Source of the DNA: Craterostigma plantagineum
Lineage: Eukaryota > Streptophyta > Magnoliopsida > Lamiales > Linderniaceae
Assembly: GCA_027422505.1 (NCBI GenBank)
Contig: JAPQWV010001420.1
Coordinates: 25,001 to 89,000, forward strand
Length of the DNA: 64,000 nucleotides
Direction: 5' to 3'
Under the pieces are notes generated by a model. That model was not told the origin of the DNA. It ran no database searches and saw only the letters and a list, made by a program, of their open reading frames with translations. The position numbers and the translations under genes are program-made. This document shows positions 9,787-20,074 of this stretch, in pieces. Each line of letters begins with the position of its first letter. The first letter of the stretch is position 1.

Positions 9787-11451
9787 GGATTTTTCCTTTT
9801 CCTTTTATGACATTTCGTTTGCTTGAGTAGTCGCGTGTGTTTTACCTTGTTTCTACCTTTGATGCTTATAACTATGTTTATAGTTAATCTTATAATCTCG
9901 TTTCATGTCTATTTCTCTCTTTAGCTAGTGCCAGGATACGCATAACGGATTACAACACAACCTTCACGCGCAAAATAAACGACTACGTCACGACCACGGC
10001 AGGGGAGTCCCGTTCTTTTTAAACTTTTTTCCTTCCCTTTTATCCTTTTTACGTTGAGGACAACGTCTGACTTAAGTGTGAGGAGGGGAATTTACTTTGA
10101 GAACTTACATGAAAATTTTTAAATTTTTTATGACGTGTCCGTGAGTCGTTAAGTTCGTTGGAAAGGCATGAATTACTGAATCAGGCATGATTGTTTGCGC
10201 TTATCTCGAGTTGGTCTGCATTTTATGAAATTCTGTGAGCAATTAGGATATGCATGACTGATTGAATCTTGTCTGCCTGAATAGATATAGCACTACTTTG
10301 AGAGATCCGTATACATAACCCTGTTTCGTTGTGAGAGTTTGAGCCTGATGAGCTTATGCTCATATTTCTTGATTGTGTGACGTGCCTAGTCTATATCTCT
10401 CTAGAACTTGCCTGTCTGATGCGTGTTGAAACTGTTTTGGTGTGTTAGTATGAAAATAATGAGGGCATTAGGAGTTAAGTCCATGGCCAAATTTTCCTCA
10501 CCATGACTAAGCCCTTAGTAGCCATTTTGAGCCGGAGCCTATTCGTTGCTTACCTCGTACGTTATTAAATGCCCCTGACCTGAATAAGCCTCCAGAGATT
10601 ATATGAACCCGAGTTGATTAGAATAGAGCAGAAGTCGAACTTGAGAGTTACTGTTTCAGTGTATGGTTTGATGTTCTTCTCTGTTATTCGTGAAATGACT
10701 CGTCCCTTATTTGACCGTTTCCTGAAATGACCCGATCCCTTATATTAGCCTGCCCATAAACTTTTTGCAAGATATAGGTTTTGGTAATAAGTATCCCTAG
10801 GTACTGACGATGTATCCTTTGCGATAAAAGCCAAACCTTGATGCTTAGGGAATAAGGGCAGTGCACGAAATTAGAGCGTAATTAAGGTGAAAGAGCAGAA
10901 AATGAAAGGGAACTGAGTTGAGAGGGTCGGGCAGAAAAGTCTAGGATTTCAGAGCAAGAACGTTGAGTCTATGTTGAAGCATGTGACTGTTAGTTTGATC
11001 ATGCTATGTTCTTTGATACTTTTCGCTCACATGTCTTAGCTCTAAGATTACGTGTTCATTATACATGCTTGTCACTTCATGATTACTCGACCCATTTTTC
11101 CCCTGAAAATACCCCCAGATTCATGCTTGCCACGTTAGATAGCAGAAATGCGATTAGCTTGCAAGTTTATGGTAGGGGTTGGACTAGTGCACAAATTGAG
11201 CGACTCATCATATGCTAGCCTATACACTTGAGTGAATTGAGTGAACCCTTATGAGGTATAGGTCTCGATTTGCAGCGCTAGGGAATCTCAAGTTGACAGG
11301 TGCAGGTCATTAGTGCAATGTCCATGATTGCTTGCTTGATTTCGTTTCGTGCTTTCTATGCTTTGATGATAAATCGCGAACAATCGTGCCATTATCCTGA
11401 TTAGATGCCTTTTCTGAACTCTAATTTACTTGAGGACAAGCAAATGCTTAA
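9787..11451 (+). other. Non-coding 3' region of the Athila-like element
   Basis: About 1.66 kb without a convincing ORF lies between the post-pol ORF and the polypurine tract. Near its start, at 10,051-10,090, is a second polypurine-like block (GAGGACAA ... TTAAGTGTGAGGAGGGG). It resembles the block next to the LTR and is preceded by a small ACGTT/AACGT inverted repeat. The rest shows only moderately AT-rich sequence. Confidence 0.6.
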
Positions 11452-11464
11452 GTGTGGGGAGGTT
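11452..11464 (+). other. Polypurine tract of the Athila-like element
   Basis: GTGTGGGGAGGT lies immediately upstream of the LTR start at 11,465. Purine-rich sequence here would prime plus-strand DNA synthesis. The upstream context TGAGGACAAGC is shared with the second tract at 10,055. Confidence 0.75.
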
Positions 11465-12171
11465 TGATAAACGTATTTCAATACGTTTATCGTAGTATTT
11501 AATTGGGATATAATAGAACTTTAGCAATGAATTTATGCATTTATTCGATATATTTACACTTATTTTGTTATTGAAGGAGCTTAGGACGAGTCTCGGGCGA
11601 AAAGGAGCGAAAACGAGGCAAAACGACACGAAAACACCTTTACTACTTTGTCACGCCTTTTTGATAAAGCCTTGCTACTCAGCCTTGCTCGGCCCAAAGC
11701 CTTGCTACTCAGCCTTTCACTCTTTTATGTTTGCGTGCGGAAATAAGCGTCAAGAGATCGTTTTGCTCGCCCCAAACCCAACATACTCGGCCTGTTTGAT
11801 AAAGTTTGGCCTCGGACTTAAAGCTCTCGTGTTTGCCTCACTCGATCTCACACCAACAAGAAACGAATAAGACAGATGACACAAGATTTACGGGAAAACC
11901 CACTCCAAACTCAGAGTGGGGGAAAAACCCGGTACGAGCTTGAAAGACTCGCACAAAATAAGCTGCTCGTTTGCAAAACTCGCCTAGCTTATAGGAACAC
12001 TCACAACACTTCGAATGTATTACCAGTTTTCACATAATTCTTCACTACTTGGCAAAATGCATTCTAAGGCCTTTTATAGACTTGGCCTAGCCATCTTCCC
12101 ATGTGCCTTGATGGAACCTCGCCCATGTGAGGTGTTGGCTTGGACCCATGGCCATGTGCTTGAGATGCAGG

Positions 12172-12416
12172 CGTCACTGCCGTGACGCATAATGCATCTG
12201 GCCGTGACATGGGACAGAAAGCGAAGATGGACACACTCCCAAACGTCACGGCCGTGAACGTCAAGTGCTTCAAATCGTGACGAAGGGCAGAGAGATGGGC
12301 TGATGATGGTCACGGCCGTGACCTCCGATGCACGTGGCCGTGACCTGTGATAGAAACATATGCGCGTTGAGTCGGTGATGGTCACGGCCGTGACAGCCCA
12401 TGTCCCAGGCCGTGAC
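12172..12416 (-). repeat. Four inverted copies of the 36-bp palindromic unit inside the LTR
   Basis: Copies at about 12,172-12,207, 12,245-12,280, 12,309-12,344 and 12,380-12,416. Each reads GTCACGGCCGTGAC, about 13 bp, then GGCCGTGAC. That is the reverse complement layout of the units at 6899-7490, although the inner parts are not palindromic here. They end about 15 bp before the LTR TATA box. Confidence 0.85.
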
Positions 12417-12431
12417 CGTTACGAAAATTAT

Positions 12432-12439
12432 TATAAAAG
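12432..12439 (+). promoter_or_regulatory. TATA box of the Athila LTR
   Basis: TATAAAAG matches the plant TATA consensus, lies in the middle of the LTR and directly follows the palindrome units. It would place the transcription start near 12,465. Confidence 0.6.
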
Positions 12440-13381
12440 CTCGAATTCGACTCAGAAAGAGGTACCACGGACCAGAGATTAACCCTAATCACTCTAGAGA
12501 CGAAAATTAGCACAAAAGAATGCAGAATCGCTCCCCGGAGCGCAAGAGACAGATCATCGACGAGATCACGCCAATTTAACGAAGAACGAAGAATCTTCAA
12601 CGCCTCCATCGCAGATCATCCGTATATCAAGAACATGAATTCTTCGCATTTATCCTTTATTTCTTTCGTTGTTTTCTCGTCTATCATGCGTAGCTAAATC
12701 CCTTTTGTGTTTGGGATTAGATGAATGTTAGGATTAGTCGTACTTAAGACATATGTTTATCGTGATTTGCGTATTCTGACTATTTATTGTTCTATGAAAT
12801 TACTTCTTCGCTTTAATATGTCTATGTGTTAAAGTGAATGTATGGAAAATCGTTTAGCGCGACAGCTAAACAACGATTAGGCCGTTCGTAGAAGATAGGA
12901 TTCGAGTATAGGGCGAAAGCATATACTCGATCCTCGCTATTAGTAATTACTGAATTTTAGATCCCCACGAGCGTTTAGGGCGACAGCAAATTCGCGAGTG
13001 GGTAGGAAAATTACTGCGATTTAGTTAAGAATCACGTAGGCACGATATTTCATTGTCTTAGGCGATCACACCTAGCGGGATTCGAATCCCGAGCACATCT
13101 TTATCATCTGAAGCTTCGTATCAGTTCTAAGCGTGTTCTTTGAATTTCTAGTTGATTTAGGAGCGGTCTGTTAGGTTAAGTCACAAAACAATCTGCGTGT
13201 TTTAATTAGGCTAAATATCGAGTCGATAGGTCACTACTAGTACTTGATTTGTTCCATGTGTTCGATACTCGTTTACTCACTTTACTGCACTACAAACGAT
13301 AGGTCCACTGCCTATCGCACGTCGGTGATAGTAATTAGGTATTCGTTTTAATTATTACTTGTCGCACTTTTCATTCACACA

Positions 13382-13984
13382 CGACGATCATGGTTCATTT
13401 CAAACGTTGATTAGTAGAGCCGAAGATGATGTCGTCGACGTATACTTGGACAATCATCAAATCTTTGTCTTGCTACTTAATGAAAAGAGTTGTATCGATT
13501 GTCCTCGGATAAATCCAGACTTCAGGAGGAATTCGCTCAGGACGTCATACCAAGCGTGAGGGGCTATTTTTAGTCCATAGATAGCTTTATCCAATCGATG
13601 GACGTAATCAGGATGATCTTGATCGACGAAGCCTTTTGGCTGGGCTTCCTTCAACACGACATTGAGAAAGGAGGTCTTGACATCCATTTGGTAGACTTTG
13701 AAGTCCTTATGGGCCGCCATAATCCAAGAATAATCGGATGGCTTCGATTCGAGCAACTGGAGCATACCTCTCGACATAGTCCATTCGTTCCTGTTGGTTG
13801 TACCATTAGCGACGAGTCGTGCTTTGTTCCTGATTGCTTCTCCATCTTTATTTTTCTTGTTCTTGAAAACCCATTTCGTTCCAATGATGGTTTTTCCATG
13901 TGGTCTCGGTACTAATGTCCACACTTGGAATCGTTCAAATTGGTTGAACTCATCTTGCATAGCGATAACCCAATCCGTGTCCTT
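13382..13984 (-). pseudogene. Copia-B reverse transcriptase fragment
   Basis: The minus strand encodes the Ty1/copia [29 protein letters not shown] in pieces from about 13,980, [44 protein letters not shown], then YVDDIIFG near 13,420-13,450. Compared with the copy at 1532-1918 it has lost about 14 bp near 13,650 and about 37 bp near 13,408. The 5' side is cut by LINE-1 at 13,985 and the 3' side by the Athila LTR. Confidence 0.85.
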
Positions 13985-14074
13985 AAGTGCTTCACCTGTT
14001 GAGGTCGATGGTGCGACGCGACTAGGGTTTCTGCTCACACTGTCGAGGCTTTGGCTACTGGGCTGATTGGGTCT

Positions 14075-15676
14075 ATGGGGGCGTATGGGGCTGATACGAT
14101 GGGGGCGGCCGCGGATCATGGGATGACAACGGCTAGGGCAGAGCCGACTATGGCGGGGGAACAAAATTGGCTTGGATCTCCCCCTGCGCGGGCTGCCGTT
14201 ATGGTTCCACTCAAAGGAATCCTGCGTCATCCTAACCGTAAGCAAAGGTGAAGCCGATCGGATACTCCACCACCTCTGCATATGACAGCCCGCCGGTTTG
14301 TGAATATTGGACCACCGGCAGAAGAGGAGCATGTCGATGAGGAGATTGAAGTCGACGATAGAGAAAAGGCTGCTTCGTCTGGGAATGCTGCAGATCACAC
14401 TAGGGTTTCTGAATCAGCCGAGGCAATGGCTTCCACCCCGGCTCCAATGACGTCGTTTGCGGCTGTGGTGGCGGGGAAGCACACGGCTGCAATCACTCAA
14501 AATGCCGCCGTTCCTGTTCAGACTGGGCAAGCACACGGAACGAGGGTAACGCCATTAGGGACGGAGGGCGAAAGGGGAGCAACGACGCCTCGCTCTTGAA
14601 TACACTGCCCCGAAGTCGACCGTTGATAAAATTGCAGTTGTGTCCCCGTCATGGGCGGTAGCACGTGATGGTTTTGCTAGGTGGGATCACACTTTGGTCG
14701 GGTACTTTCTCGGCCGGAAACAGTACATCCCTTTTGTTGAACGATTTGTGCGTGCTCGGTGGACTGGGTTGGTGGAGGTTCGGGCAAGTGCAAATGGCTT
14801 TTTCAGGTTTCGCTGCGAGTCCGCCACGGCCATGACCGAGGCTTTGGAGGGGGGCCATGGCTGTTACAAGGGCAGCCACTGTTTTTGGACATGTGGAGAC
14901 CGGGCATGTCGTTCGAGCGTAAAGAAATCGTTGAAGTTCCTCTTTGGGTGAAGCTATGGAATGTCCCTAGTGAATTCTGGACCCAAAAAGGCTTGGCCAT
15001 TGTGGCTAGTGGTGTTGGCAGGCCGTTATTCGCGGATGGGATCACGGCAAAAGGTAAAAGAATCGATTATGCACGGGTGTGTATCATGAAGATGCTTGCA
15101 ACGCCTTTTATCGAGGAGGTTCACATCGAGGTGCCAAAGGAAGATGGTGGCACGTCTGGGATTGTGCATGTTCGAGTGGATTATGAGTGGCGCCCGGCGA
15201 GGTGCGAATCATGCGCGACAGGGGCCCATGGAGATACACAATGTCCTAAGCGAAAAGTTCACTATCCTCCGCGCCAACTTTGGCAACAAGCGCGCCCTCC
15301 ACCGGCTTCAAGACCAGTCTCGAAGGACGCGGTGAGTCGGGAACAACTACGGCTTAGTGTGAGGGAAAGGTCACGTGGACGAGGCGTCCAGATGGAATGG
15401 CACCAGGTGGGTGCCATGGGAAGGCTAAACTTGGTGGCGCCTTCCACTTCGAAGCAGGGTGGGCAGCATAGTAATGTGCGGCCTACTGATGCGACCTCCT
15501 CGAATGGGCCACATTTCCGTCGCCTATCTGGTGATGAGGGCCATTTTGATCATAACTCCTTCGCCTTGTTACGAGGGTTGAATGAGGCGGATGCTGATTA
15601 TACTCATTTACTGTCTGACTCACCTACTTCGGGCCCTAAAGCAGATGCAACACGAAATGGGGTACCTTTATGTTAG
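14075..15676 (+). pseudogene. LINE-1 ORF1 (nucleic-acid-binding protein), frameshifted
   Basis: LINE ORF1 proteins bind the element RNA. Pieces lie in several frames: 14,075-14,251; 14,282-14,599 with an Ala/Thr-rich stretch; 14,640-14,951 (WAVARDGFARWDHTLVGYFL, FVRARWTGLVEV); then 14,900-15,676 (EIVEVPLWVKLWNVPSEFW). The last resembles the DUF4283-type domain of plant LINE ORF1. A zinc knuckle CESCATGAHGDTQC (CX2CX4HX4C) lies at about 15,205-15,245. The stop TAG at 15,674-15,676 overlaps the ATG of ORF2 at 15,670, a compact stop-start arrangement. Frame breaks make it non-functional. Confidence 0.75.
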
Positions 15677-18600
15677 CAGCGGGAGCATGGAATGTGCGTG
15701 GTCTTAATAAGCAAGACCACAGGAGGGCGATTGGGGAGTTGATTTCACGGGAGGGGCTGCGCATGATTGGGCTATTAGAGACACGGGTGGCGGTATCTAA
15801 TGCGGGGTTTATATCAGGTGGCCTTAGATCTAGTTGGCGATGGTTCTTTGATTATGATGATGTGCCATCGTCGCGCATATGGGTTGGTTGGGACCCATAT
15901 GTTATGACTGTGGATATCCTTGGGTTCTCAACCCAAGCTGTACATTGTCGAGTGGAGCTGGTAATGACGGGGGATATAAATTTCGTTTCCTTTGCTTATG
16001 GGAAGTCCAGGAGGGAGGAGAGGCTGCCCTTATGGGAGGAATTGATTACTATGTCAGCAACTCGTGTGGCGGAAGCATGGATAGTCATGGGGGACTTCAA
16101 TGCTATTTTGCACACGGGTGAGGGGCGTGGTGGCTCGCCCTCTAGACTTGATATGGAGGATTTCCAGGCGTGCTTGGTCGGCGCTGATCTGGTGATGATA
16201 CTTACGATGGGCCAAGTATTCACGTGGTATAACCAACAGCATGCTGATGCGGGGGTCTGGCGCCGACTGGACCGTATACTAAGAAATCCTCAGTGGTTCG
16301 CCCGGTTTACGGATTCCTTTTGTAGGTGTGGCCTACCTGCAACCTCATACCACTCGCATGTGCTTTTGGGAGCTCCTAGGATGCGACAGCATACGACGAC
16401 CTTTCGATTCGATAATTTTCTGACGAAAGATCCGACTTTCTTGGGCATTGTTCAGAATGTCTGGAATACTTCCATGCATGGCTTTCCTATGTTCCTTTTG
16501 GTGAGGAGGCTGAAGATGTTGAAGCCTGCCATGCTGAGGTTGCGAGGATCAAAGGGAGATCTGACGACGAATGTCATAGAGGCGAAGCACTTCCTTGATA
16601 TTGCACAGGATTTTGCATCACGGTTCCCTGAGGAGGCCTCTTACGAGCTGGAAAGGCTGTGTAGGGCACTATATGCCAAAGCAGTGGAGGTGGAGCACTC
16701 GGCGTTACCGCAGCGGGCCGAACATGCATGGCTCAAGGATGGGGATCAGTGCACGTCCTATTTATTTCATTGGGTCGCCATGAGGCGAGCTATCAACCGC
16801 ATCTGGTCCCTTGAGGCTGCCAACGGCGACCTTCTTGAAGAACCGGATCAGGTGGAGGGCGAGTTGATTGGGTTCTATCAAGGCCTATTGGGGCAGTCTG
16901 CCCACCCATCGCATATTCTTCCTTCTTATGTGCAGAGATCTGTGACGCGTTCGCTTTCCTCAGCGGACGCTGCCTCTATGATCACTATGGTGACTGCTAT
17001 GGAAGTTCGTCAGGCGCTTTTCTCTACGGGGGATGAGAAAGCGCCAGGACCCGACGGGTATACGGTCGCATTCTTTCGGGCTGCGGGGGGGATCGTTGGA
17101 GATGAGGTGGTGAAGGCGGTTCAAGATTTCTTCGCAACAGGCAGACTGCTGAAGGGACTCAACAGCACCCTCATTACGTTGATCCCGAAGCGAGATACAC
17201 CTCGGCGTGCAACGGATTTCAGACCCATTTCCTGTTGCAACGTTGTATAGAAGGTGATCTCTAAGATCTTGGCCAATAAGATCTTGGCCAATCGGCTAAA
17301 GGGGCACCTCGCTACATTGGTCCATGGCTCACAGACGGCGTTTATCCCAGGGCGACGGATCAGTGATAACGTGTTATTGGCGCAGGAGCTGTGCCTTGGG
17401 TACAAGTCTAAGGGCCGTCCGCCGCGTGCTATGTTCAAGATTGGCCAAGGCATACGACAAGGTTGAGTGGGAGTTCCTACTTTCGGTCTTAGGTGCCATG
17501 GGGTTTCATCCTACTTACATTGGCTGGATTCGGGCATGCTTGACGACGACGGCGTTTTCTTTGAATCTGAATGGCCACGTGGTTGGTTTCTTCCAGGGCA
17601 AGAGGGGTATTCGACAGGGGGACCCCATTTCTCCCTATTTTTTTACACTGGTGATGGAGGTCCCCTATGAGCTTCTCCAGGTTTGCATTTTGGAGGAGCC
17701 GCGCTTCAAATATCATTGGCACTGTGAGACGCTGGGCTTTGTGTCATTAGCGTTTGCGGATGATCTTCTGCTTTTCAGCTGCTGACATCATTTCGGTTGT
17801 GGTGCTCAAGAAGGCGTTGGGTGAGTTTGCGCGGTTGTCAGGGTTGCACCCTAATCCTGACAAAAGTGAGATGTACATTTCGAGGCGGGCTGAAGGGTTG
17901 ACTACACAGATTAAGTCGCTCAGGGGCTATCGAATGGGGCAGCTGCCGGTGCCATATTTGGGAGTGCCCCTATTACTACTCGCTTGACATTAGTGACTGT
18001 GCCCCACTGCTACAAAAAGTGGATCAGCGGTTGGGATCATGGCTCAATCGCTCTTTGTCTTATGCAGGACGACTTCAGCTAGTTAAGTCGGTCTTGCAGG
18101 CGCTTCATGCATACTTGTCGGGTATGTTCTTGTTAGAGGGATTGGGACTGCGCTCTATAGCTGTCGACAACAAGGCCCTTTTGCTTAAGCTTTTGTGGAG
18201 TGTACTTACCAAGACACCGGACTCGATTTGGGTCGATTGGCTTTATAGGACGCGGCTGCACACTCGATCGCTATGGGACCTACCGGTCTCTGCTACGGAT
18301 GCTTGGAGCTGGAGGAAGCTGCTACAGCTACGACCGTTGATCAGATCTATGATTACATTCCGTATTGGTGATGGCTCGATGATTTGGCTGTGGAAGGAAG
18401 GATCCCTGGTTGTTGCCTACATCACTTGGGGGGAGATTACCTCGGGGCCCTGTTGCGATGGGGTTGCCTCTCGATTCACGGCTGAGTGTGGTCTTTAATG
18501 CGCAGGGGTGGAATTGGCCAGGGCTGGGGGCGATGGAGTATCTTGAGATTAACCGTCTTCTACCTTCTGTGGTTCGTGGGGATCAGAATGGCGTACAGTG

Positions 18601-19180
18601 GACGGGATCACCGAATGGAGCTATGACGGTGGCTTTGGCTCGAGACGCCATGCGCTACAGGAGGCCGCCTGTGGGTTGGGCTGTATTATTTGGAGGGCTG
18701 TTGAAGGTTCCACGGCATGAGTTTATTTTATATATGGGACTACAGGATCGCCTCTCGACTATGGACAAGCCGTGGATTGCTCAGAGGGCGGGGACTCCAG
18801 CTTGTGTCCTCTGCGAGGAACTGCACTACGAGAATCCCCAGCATCTCTTTTGATTGTCCCTTCTCACGCTAGTGTCTTCGTCTCCTGAGGCGTTGGACTC
18901 GATGGATCTGGCCTTATCGGGATTGGCAGGCATTCGGTGGGCGTCTGCCCGTTGGCAAAGGAAGCAGCTTCTTCATGCAGCATATCGTCATATTCTAGCT
19001 TCCCTTGTCTACCATATTTGGCAGGCAAGGAATAGGCGCTGGAAGGAGGGGACCATCATGACTCCACAGAGGCTCGTGGGGTGTGTTCTTGCCTTGGCTA
19101 CCATGCGGATTAGTGGTACATCCACTAAGTACGACCTTCATCGGGCGGTCATACGCCGACTATGGCGTGTGGCTTGGTAG
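15670..19180 (+). pseudogene. LINE-1 ORF2 (AP endonuclease and reverse transcriptase), broken
   Basis: Residues 1-230 are an apurinic-like endonuclease (AAGAWNVRGLNKQ, LLETRV, WIVMGDFNAIL, WRRLDRILRN). It ends TSYHSHVLLG, where related enzymes carry a Ser-Asp-His motif, so the catalytic His region looks altered. RT follows (APGPDGYTVAFFRAA, LITLIPKRDTP, FRPISCCNVV). A TAG at 17,248-17,250 interrupts it, and it resumes with QTAFIPGRRISDN, IRQGDPISPY and the active-site FADDLLLF (about 17,750). More frame changes lie near 17,460, 17,785 and 17,985. About 40 residues after GMFLL are missing at about 18,135. A zf-RVT-like region ends with a Cys pair (PACVLCEELHYENPQHLF). The tail is HILASLVYHIWQARNRRW, with stop TAG at 19,178. 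Confidence 0.85.
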
Positions 19181-19351
19181 GACTGTTTATTGGTTGATTG
19201 GTTGATGGGTTCATTGCTTGATTGGTTGATTGGTTATTCCTTTCTTGTGTGTCCCCAGTAGTCTGTTACTGGTTGGTTACGGAGTATATCTCCTGCTCAT
19301 CTGTACATACCATTTTCCACTATATATATACGGGACATTATACCAAAAAGA

Positions 19352-20074
19352 AAGTGCTTCTGCTACCTTGGTAGGTTCGTTTTGGCTTAAGAAGCAGCTG
19401 AGTAATCCGCTCTGGTGTCGTGTCCGTACTCCACTCGAAGGATCACCAATAATTTGACCAACTGGATGGGCCCCAGTCCACTTTCACTCATGTGCAAGGC
19501 CCAAGTTGATGCATCAGCCACTTGTGGACTGAGATTTCCAACAATCTCATGCTGTTCAGGTGAATATGAAAATTTCATATCTGCACTTGAGGTGAGCGAC
19601 TCTAATGATAGTCAACAGCCATGATAGGTTCTCAGTATTCTGAGGTAATTCTGAATTGGGTGAGGTGGAGACATTTGAAGAACTTGGTACAACGGCTTCG
19701 TTGAGTGGGGAATCCACTGTAGGTGTAGGATCGATGATGTCTGACCGATATACGGGCTCAAAGAGAGAATCTAAGTCTTCTAGAGCAATTCTCATAGCTT
19801 CTTCTGACGACGAATCTTTAGTCGTTGCCGTTCTCTGTTGGTTTTGTGCCAACACACCAGCGAATACGGGTTCTGAACTGTCGTATTCAGAAGTCATCTA
19901 GTTAGGTACGGGTCCAGAATTGATACGAGCAGGAGCCATCAGGTTGGGCAGGGGTCCTGGACTGATGTGCCCAAAAGCCATTTCTGCCACTTCTTGGAAA
20001 ATGACATTGTAGCTTTCTTAGTTGTACGATTGGACTTGATGTATACTCTTAGAAGTTGAAGAATATCCCACAAA
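19352..20074 (-). pseudogene. Copia-B integrase C-terminus and acidic linker to RT
   Basis: The minus strand from 20,064 encodes an integrase C-terminal stretch (SKSIxVYIKSNR-like, with frame changes), then an acidic, Ser/Pro-rich linker (SSEEAMRIALEDLDSLFEPV, PNSELPQNTENL). It ends NEPTKVAEAL just before LINE-1, and the next residues resume at 13,984. Such a linker lies between integrase and RT in copia polyproteins. Frame breaks occur near 19,560 and 19,900. Confidence 0.75.

Larger units (their letters stand above)
1106..13381 (+). mobile_element. Athila-like Ty3/gypsy retrotransposon, defective
   Basis: Order on the plus strand: LTR fragment, an odd copia fragment, leader, gag with zinc knuckle, aspartic protease, truncated RT, RNase H tail, integrase, a long spacer with a palindrome array, an ATHILA ORF-1-like gene, polypurine tract and a 1.9 kb 3' LTR. 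This order, with an extra ORF after pol, is that of the Athila lineage of plant Metaviridae. Every ORF carries frameshifts or stops, and the RT catalytic core is deleted. The 5' LTR is only a 3' fragment, and no primer-binding site is visible where one is expected. The 3' LTR abuts a minus-strand copia element. Confidence 0.85.
11465..13381 (+). repeat. 3' LTR of the Athila-like element
   Basis: Starts with TG right after the polypurine tract and ends in CACACA at 13,381, giving 1917 bp. Its first bases form a perfect 12-bp inverted repeat with a 2-bp gap (11,466-11,477 and 11,480-11,491). It carries four palindromic 36-bp units (12,172-12,416), a TATA box at 12,432-12,439, and the 16-bp palindrome at 13,076-13,091. 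Its last 430 bp match the 5' LTR fragment at 1106-1531. Downstream lies the minus-strand copia element. Confidence 0.8.
13994..19351 (+). mobile_element. LINE-1: near full-length L1-type LINE, degraded
   Basis: A 5.36 kb non-LTR element with ORF1 and ORF2 and a short A tail (ACCAAAAAG, ending 19,351). The 9-bp target duplication AAGTGCTTC is present at 13,985-13,993 and 19,352-19,360. The host Copia-B reading frame passes from 19,361 to 13,984 when the element and one target copy are disregarded. The 5' end starts with ACCTGTTGAGG. The 3' untranslated part (19,181-19,351) has TTGATTGGTTGA repeats and a TATATATA run. Confidence 0.9.
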
